From Lysobacterales bacterium (GTDB taxonomy: Bacteria; Pseudomonadota; Gammaproteobacteria; Xanthomonadales; Wenzhouxiangellaceae): 64,000 nucleotides of DNA. The stretch covers positions 1 to 64,000 of the forward strand of contig PBLG01000018.1 of NCBI GenBank assembly GCA_002722315.1, given 5' to 3'. The notes under the pieces were generated by a model. It did not search any database. It saw only the letters and a program-made list of their open reading frames with translations, and was not told where the DNA came from. Shown here one piece after another: positions 1 to 10,896 of the stretch. The stretch's first letter is position 1. Every line of letters starts with the position of its first letter. The position numbers and the translations under genes are program-made.

Positions 1-115
1 ATATTGCATGGACCTCTCCTGATCGTCTGGTTTTCGAGAACCGTTGATTTTCCCCCAACCTCGGGGAAAGGTTGGGAGGGGTCCATTTCATTTCCTACGG
101 GCTGTGGTGGTTTTC

Positions 116-141
116 GTAGGAGCGGTCTCCAGGCCGCGATC
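116..141 (+). repeat. REP-like palindrome
   Basis: A single copy starting GTAGGAGC followed by a short GC stem that closes with GCCGCGA. It has the same head (GTAGGAGC) and tail (GCGA) as the palindromes flanking the RAYT gene near 10.4-10.9 kb, so it probably belongs to the same REP family. The rest of bases 1-230 shows no convincing gene. Confidence 0.55.
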
Positions 142-230
142 AAGAGGGCTTCCAGCCAACAGCGATCAGTGCCGGAGACGCCTCCGACGAAAGCGATAGC
201 AGCATCATTGGGTTAGGCGTCGAGGTGCCC

Positions 231-1343
231 CTATGCGTCTCGCGATTGCCCCATCGCTTCGTGGAACCGCGTGTCCTCGTCGAGCAGCGCCTTGCGCCAA
301 TATGGCTCCAGCTGCAAGGCGGTCCAGCGCTCGACGTTGACCGGGCCGGGCGCAGTGTCCGAGAGCCAGTCGCCCAGGTGATCGACCAGTGCCTCCCGGT
401 CGCCGGCCGTGTAGCGATATTCGGCCGGGTAGAACTCCGGGTAGCACAGCGCGTCCGGCACCAGCGGCGCGCAGCCGGCGCTGGCCGCCTCGAGCATGCC
501 CAGTCCCTGGAATTCGTGGATTGCGGTGCTGACGGCGATCCCGGCGCGTCCCAGCACGGCGCGGTATTCGTCCATTGGCAGGGCGCCGTCGGCGACGATG
601 CGGTCGGGCAGGGCTTCACGCAGCCTGGCCAGTGCATCGTGCGTCTTGCGGTGGCGCTGCCCCAGCAGCGCCAGCCGGAATTCCGCGCCGCGTTCGGCCA
701 GCGCGATCATCGCGTCGGCGAACAGGTCGGGGTTCTTGTCGTATTCCCAGCGATGGTTCCAGAGGATCAGCGCCGGATCGCGGGTGTCGGGCGGGCGTAT
801 CGGGTCGATCGGCACCGGAAGGATTTCGGACTTGTCGGCAATCCGGCCGCTCACGCCTGACGGAACGTGATCCGGCATTCCGGCCAGCAGGCTGTCGACG
901 CCTTCGATGAAGGTCGTTCGGTTGTACCCGGAATTGAACAGCACGCGATCGGCCGCCAGGGCGGCATAGAGCTGCACGATCTGCGCCTCGATCGAAGTGG
1001 TCTGGCCGTCGCTTCTCGGGTAGGCGAACTGGTTTTCGTGGAAGTAAAGAACCGTGCGCACACCGGCCAGACGTGGATGCAGGCCCTTGAGCGTGGCCAG
1101 GTCCACCATCGAGGTCGCGACGATCAGTTCCGGGGCCTGTTCGGGCAGGGAATCCAGCCAGCTCAGCGGGTTGCCCCGAATGCGCCACGAGAAATGTCGG
1201 CCCGGCAGTTCCAGGCGCTGCCAACCGAACTCGTCGAAGGTCGCAACCAGCCAGTCGGCCCAGCGGGCATGGCTCTCCGCGCGGTAGGCAGACAGTAGCC
1301 AGACTGGCGTGCGGCTGCTATTCAGAGCGTCCTTCGTCGTCAT
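231..1343 (-). CDS. DUF3524-type glycosyltransferase (tRNA-queuosine mannosyltransferase-like)
   Basis: A 370-residue GT-B-like glycosyltransferase of the DUF3524/GTDC1 group. The characterised animal member (QTMAN) transfers mannose to queuosine in the anticodon loop of tRNA-Asp, and bacterial homologues are presumed to act similarly. Visible family features are the opening strand VWLLSAY, the block YFHENQFAYP at residues 100-109, and the C-terminal donor-binding stretch EFQGLGMLEAASAGCAPL. The open frame extends 79 codons further upstream, but that part lies over the neighbouring MORN gene and is not family-like. The ATG at 1343 was chosen because VWLLSAY follows within 15 residues. It overlaps the end of the upstream gene by 26 bases, suggesting co-transcription. 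Family call is firm; the tRNA substrate is inferred. Confidence 0.8.
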   Translation of the reverse strand: MTTKDALNSSRTPVWLLSAYRAESHARWADWLVATFDEFGWQRLELPGRHFSWRIRGNPLSWLDSLPEQAPELIVATSMVDLATLKGLHPRLAGVRTVLYFHENQFAYPRSDGQTTSIEAQIVQLYAALAADRVLFNSGYNRTTFIEGVDSLLAGMPDHVPSGVSGRIADKSEILPVPIDPIRPPDTRDPALILWNHRWEYDKNPDLFADAMIALAERGAEFRLALLGQRHRKTHDALARLREALPDRIVADGALPMDEYRAVLGRAGIAVSTAIHEFQGLGMLEAASAGCAPLVPDALCYPEFYPAEYRYTAGDREALVDHLGDWLSDTAPGPVNVERWTALQLEPYWRKALLDEDTRFHEAMGQSRDA

Positions 1344-1971
1344 TGCTCGCGTTCGGCCGCGCCCGGTCGAACGGGGCCTCGATACCGAGTTTCCGGCTGA
1401 TGCGCCGCGTCTCTTCACGATCGACGTTGCCATGGTCCCAGACAATGACCCAAAGAAGTTCGCCTTCGGTCGAAAACCTGAATTCTTCGCCGTGGAGTTC
1501 ACCGTCTTCATAAAACTGTTCGGCGGCACGCTGTCCATTCTCATGCCAGCTGCGCGCATGACCGACCTGCTTGCCTTCATCGTAACTCGCTACTGCATTG
1601 ATCTGCCCGTTGGGATGCCATGACACCGCGGCGCCGTGCAGTTCACCCGCTTTCATCATCAGGTCGTCGGTGATCTGGTGGCGGGGTGTGAATCGTGCTG
1701 CAGTAGCCGGCACGCGCGTGAACGTCTTGATATTGACAACGTCTCCGAGCACGGGGTGCGGACATCCCTGGAACCGCGTATAGCGCATCGGCAGTTCCGT
1801 CAGGTTCTCGAATTCGCCGCAGGTGCAATCGTCCGGCACGCCTTCGGGACATGAGATCGGATTCGAGGGAAACAAGTCGAGAAATTCCTTTGGAGCCTCG
1901 GACGTTCCGGATTCGGAAGCACTTGCCGCCGTCGACAGCAGAGCCGCCATAAGAATGATGAAGTTGCGCAT
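1318..1971 (-). CDS. secreted MORN-repeat (YwqK-like) protein
   Basis: A 217-residue exported protein. It opens with a short signal peptide (RNFIILMAALLSTAASASES), then a cysteine-bearing segment (CPEGVPDDCTCGE). At residues ~110-175 there are about three MORN_2-type repeats recognisable by W-PNGQ, W-ENGQ and YEDGELHGE. Such repeats occur in YwqK-type proteins; some relatives are annotated as antitoxins, but no toxin gene is adjacent, so that function should not be transferred. The tail is acidic and charged. It is the likely first gene of a pair with the glycosyltransferase, whose start lies inside its 3' end. Function unknown. Confidence 0.75.
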   Translation of the reverse strand: MRNFIILMAALLSTAASASESGTSEAPKEFLDLFPSNPISCPEGVPDDCTCGEFENLTELPMRYTRFQGCPHPVLGDVVNIKTFTRVPATAARFTPRHQITDDLMMKAGELHGAAVSWHPNGQINAVASYDEGKQVGHARSWHENGQRAAEQFYEDGELHGEEFRFSTEGELLWVIVWDHGNVDREETRRISRKLGIEAPFDRARPNASNDDEGRSE

Positions 1972-2097
1972 GCTTGCCTCGCCGTTGAAATCCCCAGTCC
2001 GAAGATTACCCCGGACCGACCGCCGAAATCAATCGGACAGGCAGCAGGCTTGCGCACCCGCGATCGGATCGTTTGCAACCGAAAACCGGCTTCGCTG

Positions 2098-2177
2098 GTG
2101 CGTTTCGCTGCGCTACACACACCCTACAAATCCACTACTGCCCGCGTAGGGTGCGTGAAGCCAAAGGCGTAACGCAC
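2098..2177. repeat. long imperfect inverted repeat (GTAGGGTGCGT type)
   Basis: Two arms, 2098-2127 and 2146-2177, are imperfect reverse complements. Each is built around GTAGGGTG at one end and GTGCGTT at the other, so the region can fold into a long hairpin. It sits in the 417-base gene-free stretch 1972-2388 between the MORN gene and rpoD. Besides this hairpin and the rpoD terminator I see nothing coding there. Confidence 0.6.
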
Positions 2178-2337
2178 CACGCCGTCTGCTACTCGACAGC
2201 GGGTGGTGAAGCCACTCGGAGGCTCTGCATCTCAGCACCGCTTTGAGAAACATGGCTTTCTCATTACTTCGCCTTTCCTTTCCTTCGCGGCTTTGCGCCT
2301 TAGCGAGAGCTGGTATGACTTTGAACCGCCCCGACAC

Positions 2338-2364
2338 AAAAAACCCCGCCGAAGCGGGGTTTTT
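2338..2364 (-). terminator. intrinsic terminator of the rpoD operon
   Basis: Read on the minus strand: a six-base GC stem CCCCGC with a TTCG tetraloop and GCGGGG, followed by a run of T residues. It lies 24 bases past the rpoD stop codon. A run of T also flanks the other side, so it could act in both directions. Confidence 0.9.
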
Positions 2365-2388
2365 CCGACAGCATCCTGACGATCCGAA

Positions 2389-4254
<1,866 letters not shown>

Positions 4255-4273
4255 AAGCGTTTCTTTAGACTGT

Positions 4274-6013
4274 TCAAGACGAACCGGTGTTGCCGGCTAC
4301 ACGTTTCGACAACCAGTGACGCAATTCTGCGTTCTGGTCGTCGCTTAGACCGTCGGAGGCCTGAATTTGCTGCAAACGACCAACCCTCGCGCGAATCAGC
4401 TGCGCGTGGATGCGGTCCAGTGCCTCTTCCAGTGCCGGCTCGAGTTGCTCCACTTTTCCGGCCAGGTCGCGAATCGCGAGGCTGGACAGGAAGCGGCCTT
4501 CCGGCTTGTCGCGCCAGTGTTCCAGTATCAGCGCGGTAGATATGTTGGGCTTTTCGCGGCAGAAATCAATCAGCTGAGCCAAAAACCGGACCCCTTTGAG
4601 CTCTCCCGGCACTTCCAGCCGTGCTGTATCCAGTCTGGCCGCCAGCTCCGGGTGCTGAACCAGAATGGCAACAGCGTATTGTACCGGAGTCAGGGGGCGT
4701 TCGGAAAGCCCCGATTGGTAGGTATTCCGAGGTGTCTCGGGCGGCTTCCAGCTGCCCGAATGGCCGGCTCGCCGGTCGAGTTCGTCGGCCATAAGGTTGG
4801 CGAACGGTCCGGCCGGCAGTTTCTCCAGCAGCGGCTGCGCCAGCGCCACCAGGCGAGCCCGCCCGTCGGGGGTCGAAAGGTCCAGCTTGCGCCCCAGTTC
4901 CTCGAACAGGAACTGCGACAGCGGCGCGGCGTCGTCAAGCCGACTCTCCAGTCCTTCCGCGCCCTCGGACCTGACCAGGCTGTCGGGATCCTCGCCCTCG
5001 GGCAGGAAGAGAAAGCGCACTTCGCGGTCCGAGCGCATCACCGGCAGCGCGGTCTCCAGGCCCTTCCAGGCCGCCCGGCGCCCGGCAGCGTCGCCGTCGA
5101 AACAGAAGATCACCACCGAAGTGGCGCGAAACATCAGTTCCAGGTGGTCGGCGGTCACAGCGGTGCCCAACGTGGCCACGGCCTCCGGAAAACCGAACTG
5201 GTGCAGCGCGGCGGCATCCATGTAGCCTTCCACCACCAGCAGTCGCTCGGGCAGGCCGCCCTTGCGGACGTTGAACAGCCGGTAAAGCTCGCGGCCCTTG
5301 TGGAACACCGGCGATTCGGCCGAGTTGAGGTACTTCGGCCCGTCCTCGCCCAGCGCGCGGCCGCCGAACGCGATCACCCGGCCCCGGCGGTCGTGGATGG
5401 GGAACATGATCCGGTTGCGAAACCGGTCGATCAGGTTGTTGTTGCGGGCCCTCGACGAGAGACCGGCCTGCTCCAGCGCCTCGGGCTTGAAGCCCTGCTC
5501 CAGCAGCCGGTCGGTGAGCGCGGACCATTCGTCGGGGGCCAGCCCGATGCCGAATTCCTCGGCGGTCGGGGCATCGATGCCGCGCTGCTCGAGATAGGCG
5601 CGCGCGGCGTCCGACTTCCGAAGCGTATTGCGGAAGAAGTTCTGGGCCGCGTCCAGCGCGGCGTACAACGCCTCGCGCTGGCGCTTCTGCGCGTCGTCGG
5701 GGGCCTTGCCCTCGGTGCGCGGCACTTCCAGCCCGACCATGGACGCCAGTTCCTCGATCGCGGCCGGAAACTCCAGCCCGTCGTGCTGCATCACGAAGCC
5801 GATCGCGGTGCCGTGCGCGCCGCAGCCGAAGCAGTGGTAGAACTGCTTCTGCGGGGAGACGTAGAACGAAGGCGTGTTCTCGTCGTGGAACGGACAGCAG
5901 GCCTTGAACTCGTGCCCGGCCGGCTTCAAGGGCACGCGCTGCCCGACCACGTCGGCGATGTCGACGCGCTCGAGCAGGGTCTCGATGAAGGATTCGGGAA
6001 TCAGTCCGGGCAT
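4274..6013 (-). CDS. dnaG: DNA primase DnaG
   Basis: The 579-residue primase makes RNA primers at the replication fork. The N-terminal zinc-binding domain shows [12 protein letters not shown] and CFGCGAHG. The TOPRIM core shows [10 protein letters not shown] and the metal-binding [12 protein letters not shown]. The C-terminal part is the helicase-interacting domain and is less conserved. The start ATG is followed by [19 protein letters not shown], the expected primase N-terminus. It lies between yqeY and rpoD as in the classical rpsU-dnaG-rpoD operon, but a 350-base gap holding an inverted-repeat element separates it from yqeY. It may therefore rely partly on an internal promoter. Confidence 0.98.
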   Translation of the reverse strand: MPGLIPESFIETLLERVDIADVVGQRVPLKPAGHEFKACCPFHDENTPSFYVSPQKQFYHCFGCGAHGTAIGFVMQHDGLEFPAAIEELASMVGLEVPRTEGKAPDDAQKRQREALYAALDAAQNFFRNTLRKSDAARAYLEQRGIDAPTAEEFGIGLAPDEWSALTDRLLEQGFKPEALEQAGLSSRARNNNLIDRFRNRIMFPIHDRRGRVIAFGGRALGEDGPKYLNSAESPVFHKGRELYRLFNVRKGGLPERLLVVEGYMDAAALHQFGFPEAVATLGTAVTADHLELMFRATSVVIFCFDGDAAGRRAAWKGLETALPVMRSDREVRFLFLPEGEDPDSLVRSEGAEGLESRLDDAAPLSQFLFEELGRKLDLSTPDGRARLVALAQPLLEKLPAGPFANLMADELDRRAGHSGSWKPPETPRNTYQSGLSERPLTPVQYAVAILVQHPELAARLDTARLEVPGELKGVRFLAQLIDFCREKPNISTALILEHWRDKPEGRFLSSLAIRDLAGKVEQLEPALEEALDRIHAQLIRARVGRLQQIQASDGLSDDQNAELRHWLSKRVAGNTGSS

Positions 6014-6120
6014 TCCCGGCAGTTTAGCCGCCCCGGGGGTCGAAGCAAACCTCTACCTTGTTACGTACATTCCTCAGTCATCTTCCAGGCAGCCGACCGG
6101 AGGAGACGGGAACTCGAGCT

Positions 6121-6292
6121 GGCCGCGGATTCACGCGGATAAACGCGAATTGAACCATAGAATGAGGGCAGTGTAGCGCAGGCAGACGCCACGTCCCCGA
6201 GCAAAGGTCTGAAGGCACCTGTGCCCGAGATATTTCCTTTTGCGGCCCGACGATCTGTTTCTATCTGCGTGCATTCGCGTGGATCCGCGGCC
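6121..6292. repeat. MITE-like element with CCGCGGAT terminal inverted repeats
   Basis: The left end 6121-6150 and the right end 6263-6292 are 30-base terminal inverted repeats, matching at about 24 of 30 positions. Both begin GGCCGCGGAT and contain ACGCG repeats. The interior has no coding capacity. It occupies most of the gap between dnaG and yqeY (6014-6363). A related element lies at 16524-16779. Confidence 0.7.
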
Positions 6293-6363
6293 AAAAAGGA
6301 TTTTTCGGAAAACCGGTGGAAGCGAGTCGGCGGCTGCGGGCAGGCTGTGCTCGGCGTCGGCGG

Positions 6364-6807
6364 TCAGCCGAGTTTCGAACGAACCGCGGCGGAGACCTGC
6401 TTCATATCGGCACGGCCCTGGACTTTCGGCTTGAGCTGGGCCATCACCTTGCCCATGTCGGCCATCGACTCGGCACCGGAATCGGCGATCGCCGCGACGA
6501 TCAACGCTTCGAGTTCTTCCTCGTTCAGCTGTTCCGGCAGGAAGTCCGAAAGGATGTCGATCTCGGCCTGCTCGGCCTCTGCGAGCTCGGGCCTGCCGCC
6601 GGCGGTGTATTGTTCGATGGATTCGCGGCGCTGCTTGACCTGTTTATCGATGATCGCCAGCACCTCGGCGTCGTCGAGCTCGATGCGCTCGTCGATTTCC
6701 TTCTGCTTGATTGCCGCGGTGAGCATGCGCAGCACCTTCAGCCGCGCCTTCTCGCCGCCCTTCATGGCCTGCTTGACCTGCTCGTTGATTTCCTGTTTCA
6801 GAGACAC
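6364..6807 (-). CDS. yqeY: GatB/YqeY domain protein
   Basis: A 147-residue YqeY-family protein, related to the tail domain of the GatB amidotransferase subunit. That domain binds tRNA in GatB; the free protein has no settled role. It opens MSLKQEINEQVKQAMK and contains RLKVLRMLTAAIKQKEIDE, IDILSDFLPEQLNEEELE and MADMGKVMAQLKPKVQGRAD, all typical of the family, with normal length. It is the usual companion of rpsU and dnaG. Here 750 bases of repeats separate it from rpsU. Confidence 0.95.
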   Translation of the reverse strand: MSLKQEINEQVKQAMKGGEKARLKVLRMLTAAIKQKEIDERIELDDAEVLAIIDKQVKQRRESIEQYTAGGRPELAEAEQAEIDILSDFLPEQLNEEELEALIVAAIADSGAESMADMGKVMAQLKPKVQGRADMKQVSAAVRSKLG

Positions 6808-7173
6808 GTTGAACCTCGTTTTTCGGTTGCCGCTTCAAGATGACGATAACGACGATATTACGCCACGATGCCCCGAGGGCGCGCGAAACCTTCGCAGGGC
6901 GGATAAGCGAAGCGCACCCACCCTTCTCATCTTCAGGCGGATGCCCGCCGCCTGCGGCCTTGCCGGAAGCGGGGGCTGCAGCGTGCAGAGGCGCGCCGCG
7001 CTTTCATGCCGGATAAAACGAGAAACGCCCGAAAAGCGCGACCCGCATGAACACGAGGTCGGCATTTTCGGGCGTGCTGCCGCGCTTTCCGGCGCAGCCT
7101 GGGACGAAAGGAAACGCCTCAGTATCATTTACCGAGAGCGAGGCGGTTCCGGATTGTGCAGCTGGGGTGGTTT

Positions 7174-7229
7174 GCGACCGAGCGAACCGCAGGCGTACAC
7201 GCTAGTACGTTGAGGATTCGCGACCGAGC
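7174..7229 (+). repeat. 56-nt hairpin module, copy A
   Basis: Bounded by direct GCGACCGAGC decamers at both ends. Between them is CCGCAGGCGTAC, a short loop, then GTAC and a TGAGGA block. The central stem here is GTAC/GTAC. Confidence 0.8.
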
Positions 7230-7463
7230 AAAGCGCCGCAGATTTACTGGAATCGCTCGTTTGCCCGCATATCTCTACCGAGGCTCCGAGGCGGTCGGCG
7301 TTTCGTTCCAGGGTGTGATGAGGAGCGCCCGAAAAGCGGAGCGTACGATCTGGGTACGTGAGCATTTTCGGGCGCGCCGAAGCGCAGCCTGGGGCGAAAG
7401 GAGATGCCTCAGGATTCTTTATTGAGAGCGAGGCGGTTCCGGGTCGTGCAGCTGCGGTGGTTT

Positions 7464-7519
7464 GCGACCGAGCGAACCGCAGGCGTACACGCTGGTACGG
7501 TGAGGATTCGCGAACGAGC
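7464..7519 (+). repeat. 56-nt hairpin module, copy B
   Basis: Same layout as copy A and exactly 56 nt long. The second boundary decamer has one change (GCGAACGAGC). Central stem GTAC/GTAC. Confidence 0.8.
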
Positions 7520-7557
7520 AAAGCGCCGCAGATGCGCGGCCCGGGGCCGCCGCAGCC

Positions 7558-7773
7558 TCAGTAAAGGCGTTTGCGGTTCGTGACGTCTCGGCTCAACTTC
7601 CGCAAATGACGCTTCACCGCCGCGGCCTTCTTGCGCTTGCGTTCCTGGGTCGGCTTTTCGTAGAACTCGCGACGACGCGTTTCGGCGACGACGCCGGCCT
7701 TTTCGCAGGAGCGCTTGAAGCGGCGGAGCGCAAATTCAAACGGTTCGTTTTCCTTGACTTTCACGTTGGGCAT
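7558..7773 (-). CDS. rpsU: 30S ribosomal protein S21
   Basis: A 71-residue basic protein of the small ribosomal subunit, needed for efficient initiation. The sequence begins [20 protein letters not shown] and ends with a lysine/arginine-rich tail, as in proteobacterial S21. The length is exactly typical. It is the first gene of the rpsU-yqeY-dnaG-rpoD block and is divergent from tsaD. The 61 bases between the two genes must hold both promoters. Confidence 0.98.
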   Translation of the reverse strand: MPNVKVKENEPFEFALRRFKRSCEKAGVVAETRRREFYEKPTQERKRKKAAAVKRHLRKLSRDVTNRKRLY

Positions 7774-7834
7774 GCTGAATCACTTACCTTCAAAAACGGG
7801 TGAGTTAGCCAGTATATCGCGGTAAGCTACCCGA

Positions 7835-8887
7835 ATGCAAAAATTTTCGACCTCGCCCGAGTCCGGGCGCGACACCGTGCTGGGCATCGAAACGTCGTGC
7901 GACGAGACGGCGGTGGCGGTCTACCGGCACGGCGAGGGCATCGTCGCCGAGGCGGTCTACACCCAGCTCGATCACGCCCGCTACGGTGGCGTGGTGCCCG
8001 AACTGGCCTCGCGCGACCACGTGCGCAAGCTCGCCCCGATGATTCGCCAGGTACTGGACCAGGCTGCGCTCGAGCCCGAAAACCTGGACGTGGTCGCCTA
8101 TACTGCCGGACCCGGGCTGGCCGGCGCGCTGCTGGTCGGCGCTTCGGTCGCCGAGTCCTATGCCGCGGCCATAGCCCGACCGGCCGTCGGCGTGCATCAT
8201 ATGGAAGGCCACCTGCTGTCGCCGCTGCTCGAGGACGATCCGCCCGAGTTCCCGTTCGTCGCGCTGCTGGTCTCCGGCGGCCACACCATGCTGGTCGAAG
8301 TCGCCGAGCCCGGTCGATACCGACTGCTGGGCGAGACCCTGGACGACGCGGCCGGCGAGGCCTTCGACAAGACCGCGCGCCTGCTCGGGCTGTCCTATCC
8401 CGGCGGACCGGAGGTGGCGAGGCTGGCCGAGCAGGGCGATCCGGACCGCTACGCATTCCCGCGCCCGATGACCGACCGCCCCGGGCTGGATTTCAGCTTT
8501 TCCGGGCTCAAGACCCATACCCGGCTGCTGATCGAGCGCGAGGCCGACGACGCGGCCACCCGCGCCGACATCGCGGCAGGCTTCGAGCGCGCCGTGGTCG
8601 AAACACTGGCGATCAAGTGCAGGCGCGCCTTGAAGGAGACACGGCTGGAACGGCTGATCGTTGCCGGCGGGGTCAGCGCCAATCGCCGCCTCCGCGCTGC
8701 CCTCGACAAGACGCTGCCGGGACGCGTGTACTATCCGCCGCCGGCGCTGTGTACCGATAACGGCGCCATGATCGCCCTGGCCGGCTGGTTCCGCAGGAAC
8801 TCGGCGACCCGGACTGGACACATCGGCGTTCGCCCGCGATGGCCGCTGGACGAACTGCCGCCGTTGAGCAACCCAAAGGCAGCCTGA
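7835..8887 (+). CDS. tsaD: tRNA N6-adenosine threonylcarbamoyltransferase TsaD
   Basis: A 350-residue catalytic subunit of the complex that transfers threonylcarbamoyl onto A37 of tRNAs reading ANN codons. The metal-binding motif HMEGH lies at residues 122-126. The ASKHA fold signatures [25 protein letters not shown] and [10 protein letters not shown] are all present. Length is normal. It is divergent from rpsU, the classical arrangement, and folB starts two bases after its stop, so tsaD-folB-folK and the hydrolase probably form one operon. Confidence 0.98.
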   Translation: MQKFSTSPESGRDTVLGIETSCDETAVAVYRHGEGIVAEAVYTQLDHARYGGVVPELASRDHVRKLAPMIRQVLDQAALEPENLDVVAYTAGPGLAGALLVGASVAESYAAAIARPAVGVHHMEGHLLSPLLEDDPPEFPFVALLVSGGHTMLVEVAEPGRYRLLGETLDDAAGEAFDKTARLLGLSYPGGPEVARLAEQGDPDRYAFPRPMTDRPGLDFSFSGLKTHTRLLIEREADDAATRADIAAGFERAVVETLAIKCRRALKETRLERLIVAGGVSANRRLRAALDKTLPGRVYYPPPALCTDNGAMIALAGWFRRNSATRTGHIGVRPRWPLDELPPLSNPKAA

Positions 8888-8889
8888 AC

Positions 8890-9246
8890 ATGGACCGAAT
8901 CTTCATCCAGGATCTCGAAGTCGAAACCGTCGTCGGCGTATTCGACTGGGAGCGCGAGATCCGCCAGAAAGTGGTTTTGAACCTCGAAATGTCGGCCGAC
9001 ATCGCGCGCGCCGCGCAGACCGACTCGATCGACGATACACTTAACTACAAGGCCGTCGCCAAGCGCCTGGCCGCGTTCGTCGGCGACAGCGAATTCTTCC
9101 TGGTCGAGACGCTGGCCGAGCGCTGCGCCGAGATCGTGCTGGCCGAGTTCAACGTCGCCTGGCTGACGCTGAGGCTGGACAAGCCGGGCGCCGTAACCGG
9201 CTCGAAATCGGTGGGCGTGATGATCGAGCGCGGCCGGAAACCATGA
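8890..9246 (+). CDS. folB: dihydroneopterin aldolase
   Basis: A 118-residue enzyme of folate synthesis that converts 7,8-dihydroneopterin to 6-hydroxymethyl-7,8-dihydropterin and glycolaldehyde. The start MDRIFIQDLEVETVVGVFDW is characteristic, and DTLNYKAVAKRLAAFV and FFLVETLAERCAE follow as in FolB. The frame is open 17 codons upstream inside tsaD; the ATG at 8890 was chosen because it matches the family start and follows the tsaD stop by two bases. It lies directly before folK, the next enzyme. Confidence 0.96.
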   Translation: MDRIFIQDLEVETVVGVFDWEREIRQKVVLNLEMSADIARAAQTDSIDDTLNYKAVAKRLAAFVGDSEFFLVETLAERCAEIVLAEFNVAWLTLRLDKPGAVTGSKSVGVMIERGRKP

Positions 9247-9297
9247 ACACCTGAACTCGCCGGGCGCGCGCTCGGCCGCTATGAACCGGAGCAGCAA

Positions 9298-9786
9298 GTG
9301 GCGCAAGCCGAACAGGTCTACCTCGGGCTGGGCAGCAATGTCGACGCGCGCAACAAGCTCGCCGCCGGCGTGGCGGCGTTGCGCGAGCGTTTCGGCGCGG
9401 TCGAGTGCTCGCCGGCCTACCAGTCCGAAGCGGTGGGCTTCGACGGCGAGGATTTCCTCAACGCCTGCTGCCGGATTCAAACCGACATGCAGCCCGAAGC
9501 GCTCAAGGCCTGGCTGACCGAGCTCGAAGACCGGCACGGTCGAAAACGCGACCTGCCCAAGTTCGCCGACCGCACGCTGGATATCGACATCCTGCTGTTC
9601 GGCGATCAAACCGGCCGCTTCGGCAACCTGGTCCTGCCGCGCGGCGAAATCCTCAAGTACGCTCACGTGCTCAAGCCGCTGGCCGACCTCGCCCCCGACC
9701 TCGAGCACCCCGAAACCGGCAAGACCTTCGCCCGACACTGGCGAGAATTCGAAGGCGATCGTTCCCTCGAGCAGGTCGACTGGTAG
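9298..9786 (+). CDS. folK: 2-amino-4-hydroxy-6-hydroxymethyldihydropteridine pyrophosphokinase
   Basis: A 162-residue enzyme that transfers pyrophosphate from ATP to 6-hydroxymethyl-7,8-dihydropterin, the step after FolB. Typical segments are VYLGLGSNVDARNKL at the N-terminus and RTLDIDILLFGD, which carries the metal-binding Asp-x-Asp. The C-terminal RGEILKYAHVLKPLADLAP is a divergent form of the usual PHP block. It uses a GTG start at 9298; an ATG at 9281 is in a different frame. It is co-directional with folB after a 51-base gap. Confidence 0.95.
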   Translation: MAQAEQVYLGLGSNVDARNKLAAGVAALRERFGAVECSPAYQSEAVGFDGEDFLNACCRIQTDMQPEALKAWLTELEDRHGRKRDLPKFADRTLDIDILLFGDQTGRFGNLVLPRGEILKYAHVLKPLADLAPDLEHPETGKTFARHWREFEGDRSLEQVDW

Positions 9787-9795
9787 GTTGGCGAT

Positions 9796-10329
9796 ATGGA
9801 CAAGCCCCACGTCATCTTCAGCCACGGCCACGAATCGAGCCCCCAAAGCCGCAAGATCCAGGTACTCCGGCCCATCGCCGAGCAGGCCGGGTTCAGTACA
9901 GAGGCGATCGACTACACCGACCTTCGCGACGAACCGGTCGCCCGCCGCGACCGGCTGCTGGCACGACTGGACGAACTCGACGGTCCCGTCGTGCTGGCCG
10001 GCTCCTCGCTGGGCGGCTGGGTATCGATGGCCGCGTCCGAGCAAACTCCGGTCGCCGGCCTGTGGCTGATGGCCCCGGCACTGTTCATGGAAGACTATAT
10101 CGAGGATGGCGTCATCCCGGACGCCTATGCGCCGAAAACCGGCCACATCATGGTCGTCCATGGCTGGTCCGACGACATCATCCCGTGGCGCAACAGCCTG
10201 AAATTCGCCGAAACCTCGGGCGCCACGCTGCAACTGGTCGCCGACGGCCACCGCCTCGAAAACTCTCTGGTCTCGATGGAACGCCTGCTCCACGAATTCC
10301 TCGAACGGGTCGGTCAAAGCCTGAACTGA
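9796..10329 (+). CDS. small alpha/beta-fold hydrolase
   Basis: A 177-residue single-domain alpha/beta hydrolase. The oxyanion strand is VIFSHGHESSP, the nucleophile elbow is AGSSLGGW (Ser about residue 75), and the late Asp and His lie in VVHGWSDDIIPW and VADGHRLE. The size and lack of a cap domain resemble YqiA-like esterases. It begins nine bases after folK and probably closes the tsaD-fol operon. The substrate is unknown. Confidence 0.85.
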   Translation: MDKPHVIFSHGHESSPQSRKIQVLRPIAEQAGFSTEAIDYTDLRDEPVARRDRLLARLDELDGPVVLAGSSLGGWVSMAASEQTPVAGLWLMAPALFMEDYIEDGVIPDAYAPKTGHIMVVHGWSDDIIPWRNSLKFAETSGATLQLVADGHRLENSLVSMERLLHEFLERVGQSLN

Positions 10330-10335
10330 GATTCC

Positions 10336-10400
10336 TTCGCCTGCAAGCAGGCTCCTACGGGGCTATTGGTATGGTTTGTAGGAGCGTGCTTGCACGCGAA
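10336..10400. repeat. REP palindrome pair upstream of the RAYT
   Basis: Two palindromes in opposite orientation: 10336-10359 (minus) and 10378-10400 (plus). Each reads GTAGGAGC, then a GC stem around GCTTGCA, and ends GCGAA. Head-to-head pairing of this kind is typical of bacterial interspersed mosaic elements. Confidence 0.8.
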
Positions 10401-10442
10401 TGGCGGTGATAATATTTTCAGGGGTGTTTGGGGAATTTCTCC

Positions 10443-10892
10443 ATGGCTGTGGCAAAGCAGCATCGCTTGCGTGTCGGGCGGTTCAGCGAGGTTGGGCGGC
10501 CGTATCTGGTGACAATCGCTTGTCTTGATCGGCGGCATGTGTTTGATTCGTTGGCATCCGGGCGATGTTTTGCGCGGGCGATCGGCGCGATGGATGGAGA
10601 CGCCGAGACGTGGTGCTGGGTGGCGATGCCGGATCATGTGCATTGGTTGATGGCGCCGGTCGGGGATCTTAATTTGTCGCGTTGCGTGCAGAAGGTGAAG
10701 GCGTTGACGACGCGGAGTCTTCGGGCTTTAGGGTTGGCGGAAGAAGTCTGGCAACGCGCGTTCCATGATCGGGCGTTGCGGGAAAAGGAAGATTTGAGGG
10801 CGATGGCGCGGTATGTGATTGCGAATCCGGTTCGGGCGGGTCTGGTGAGGTCGGTGCGGGAATGGTCGTTTTGGGATGCGGTGTGGATTTGA
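10443..10892 (+). CDS. REP-associated tyrosine transposase (RAYT)
   Basis: A 149-residue Y1/HUH nuclease of the IS200-like RAYT family, which cuts and joins REP hairpins as single strands. The HUH metal site is HVH (His65, His67) in MPDHVHWLM, and the catalytic tyrosine is Tyr124 in MARYVIANPVRAGLV. GRPYLVTIACLDRRHVF is the usual N-terminal strand. The frame opens at 10428, but the ATG at 10443 fits the family start better. REP palindromes lie on both sides (10336-10400 and 10897-10920), the expected substrates. Codon choice looks less GC-biased than in the neighbours, consistent with mobility. Confidence 0.92.
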   Translation: MAVAKQHRLRVGRFSEVGRPYLVTIACLDRRHVFDSLASGRCFARAIGAMDGDAETWCWVAMPDHVHWLMAPVGDLNLSRCVQKVKALTTRSLRALGLAEEVWQRAFHDRALREKEDLRAMARYVIANPVRAGLVRSVREWSFWDAVWI

Positions 10893-10896
10893 TTTT

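Larger units (their letters stand above)
7026..7557. repeat. two tandem ~290-300 bp repeat units between yqeY and rpsU
   Basis: Two related units begin at 7026 and 7326 with CGCCCGAAAAGC. Both continue through a CGCAGCCTGGG-like block and GAGAGCGAGGCGGTTCC (7134 and 7424), then a 56-nt hairpin module (listed separately) and AAAGCGCCGCAGA. Unit two ends at the rpsU stop. No plausible gene is present in 6808-7557. The array interrupts what is normally a compact operon. Confidence 0.8.

Noticed and set aside
1318-1971. MORN protein as the antitoxin of a toxin-antitoxin pair
   Set aside because: It carries a signal peptide and no toxin-like gene is adjacent; the neighbour is a glycosyltransferase.
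7026-7557. Small genes in the open frames crossing the repeat array
   Set aside because: The frames differ between the two repeat units, lack ribosome sites and encode arginine-rich low-complexity peptides.
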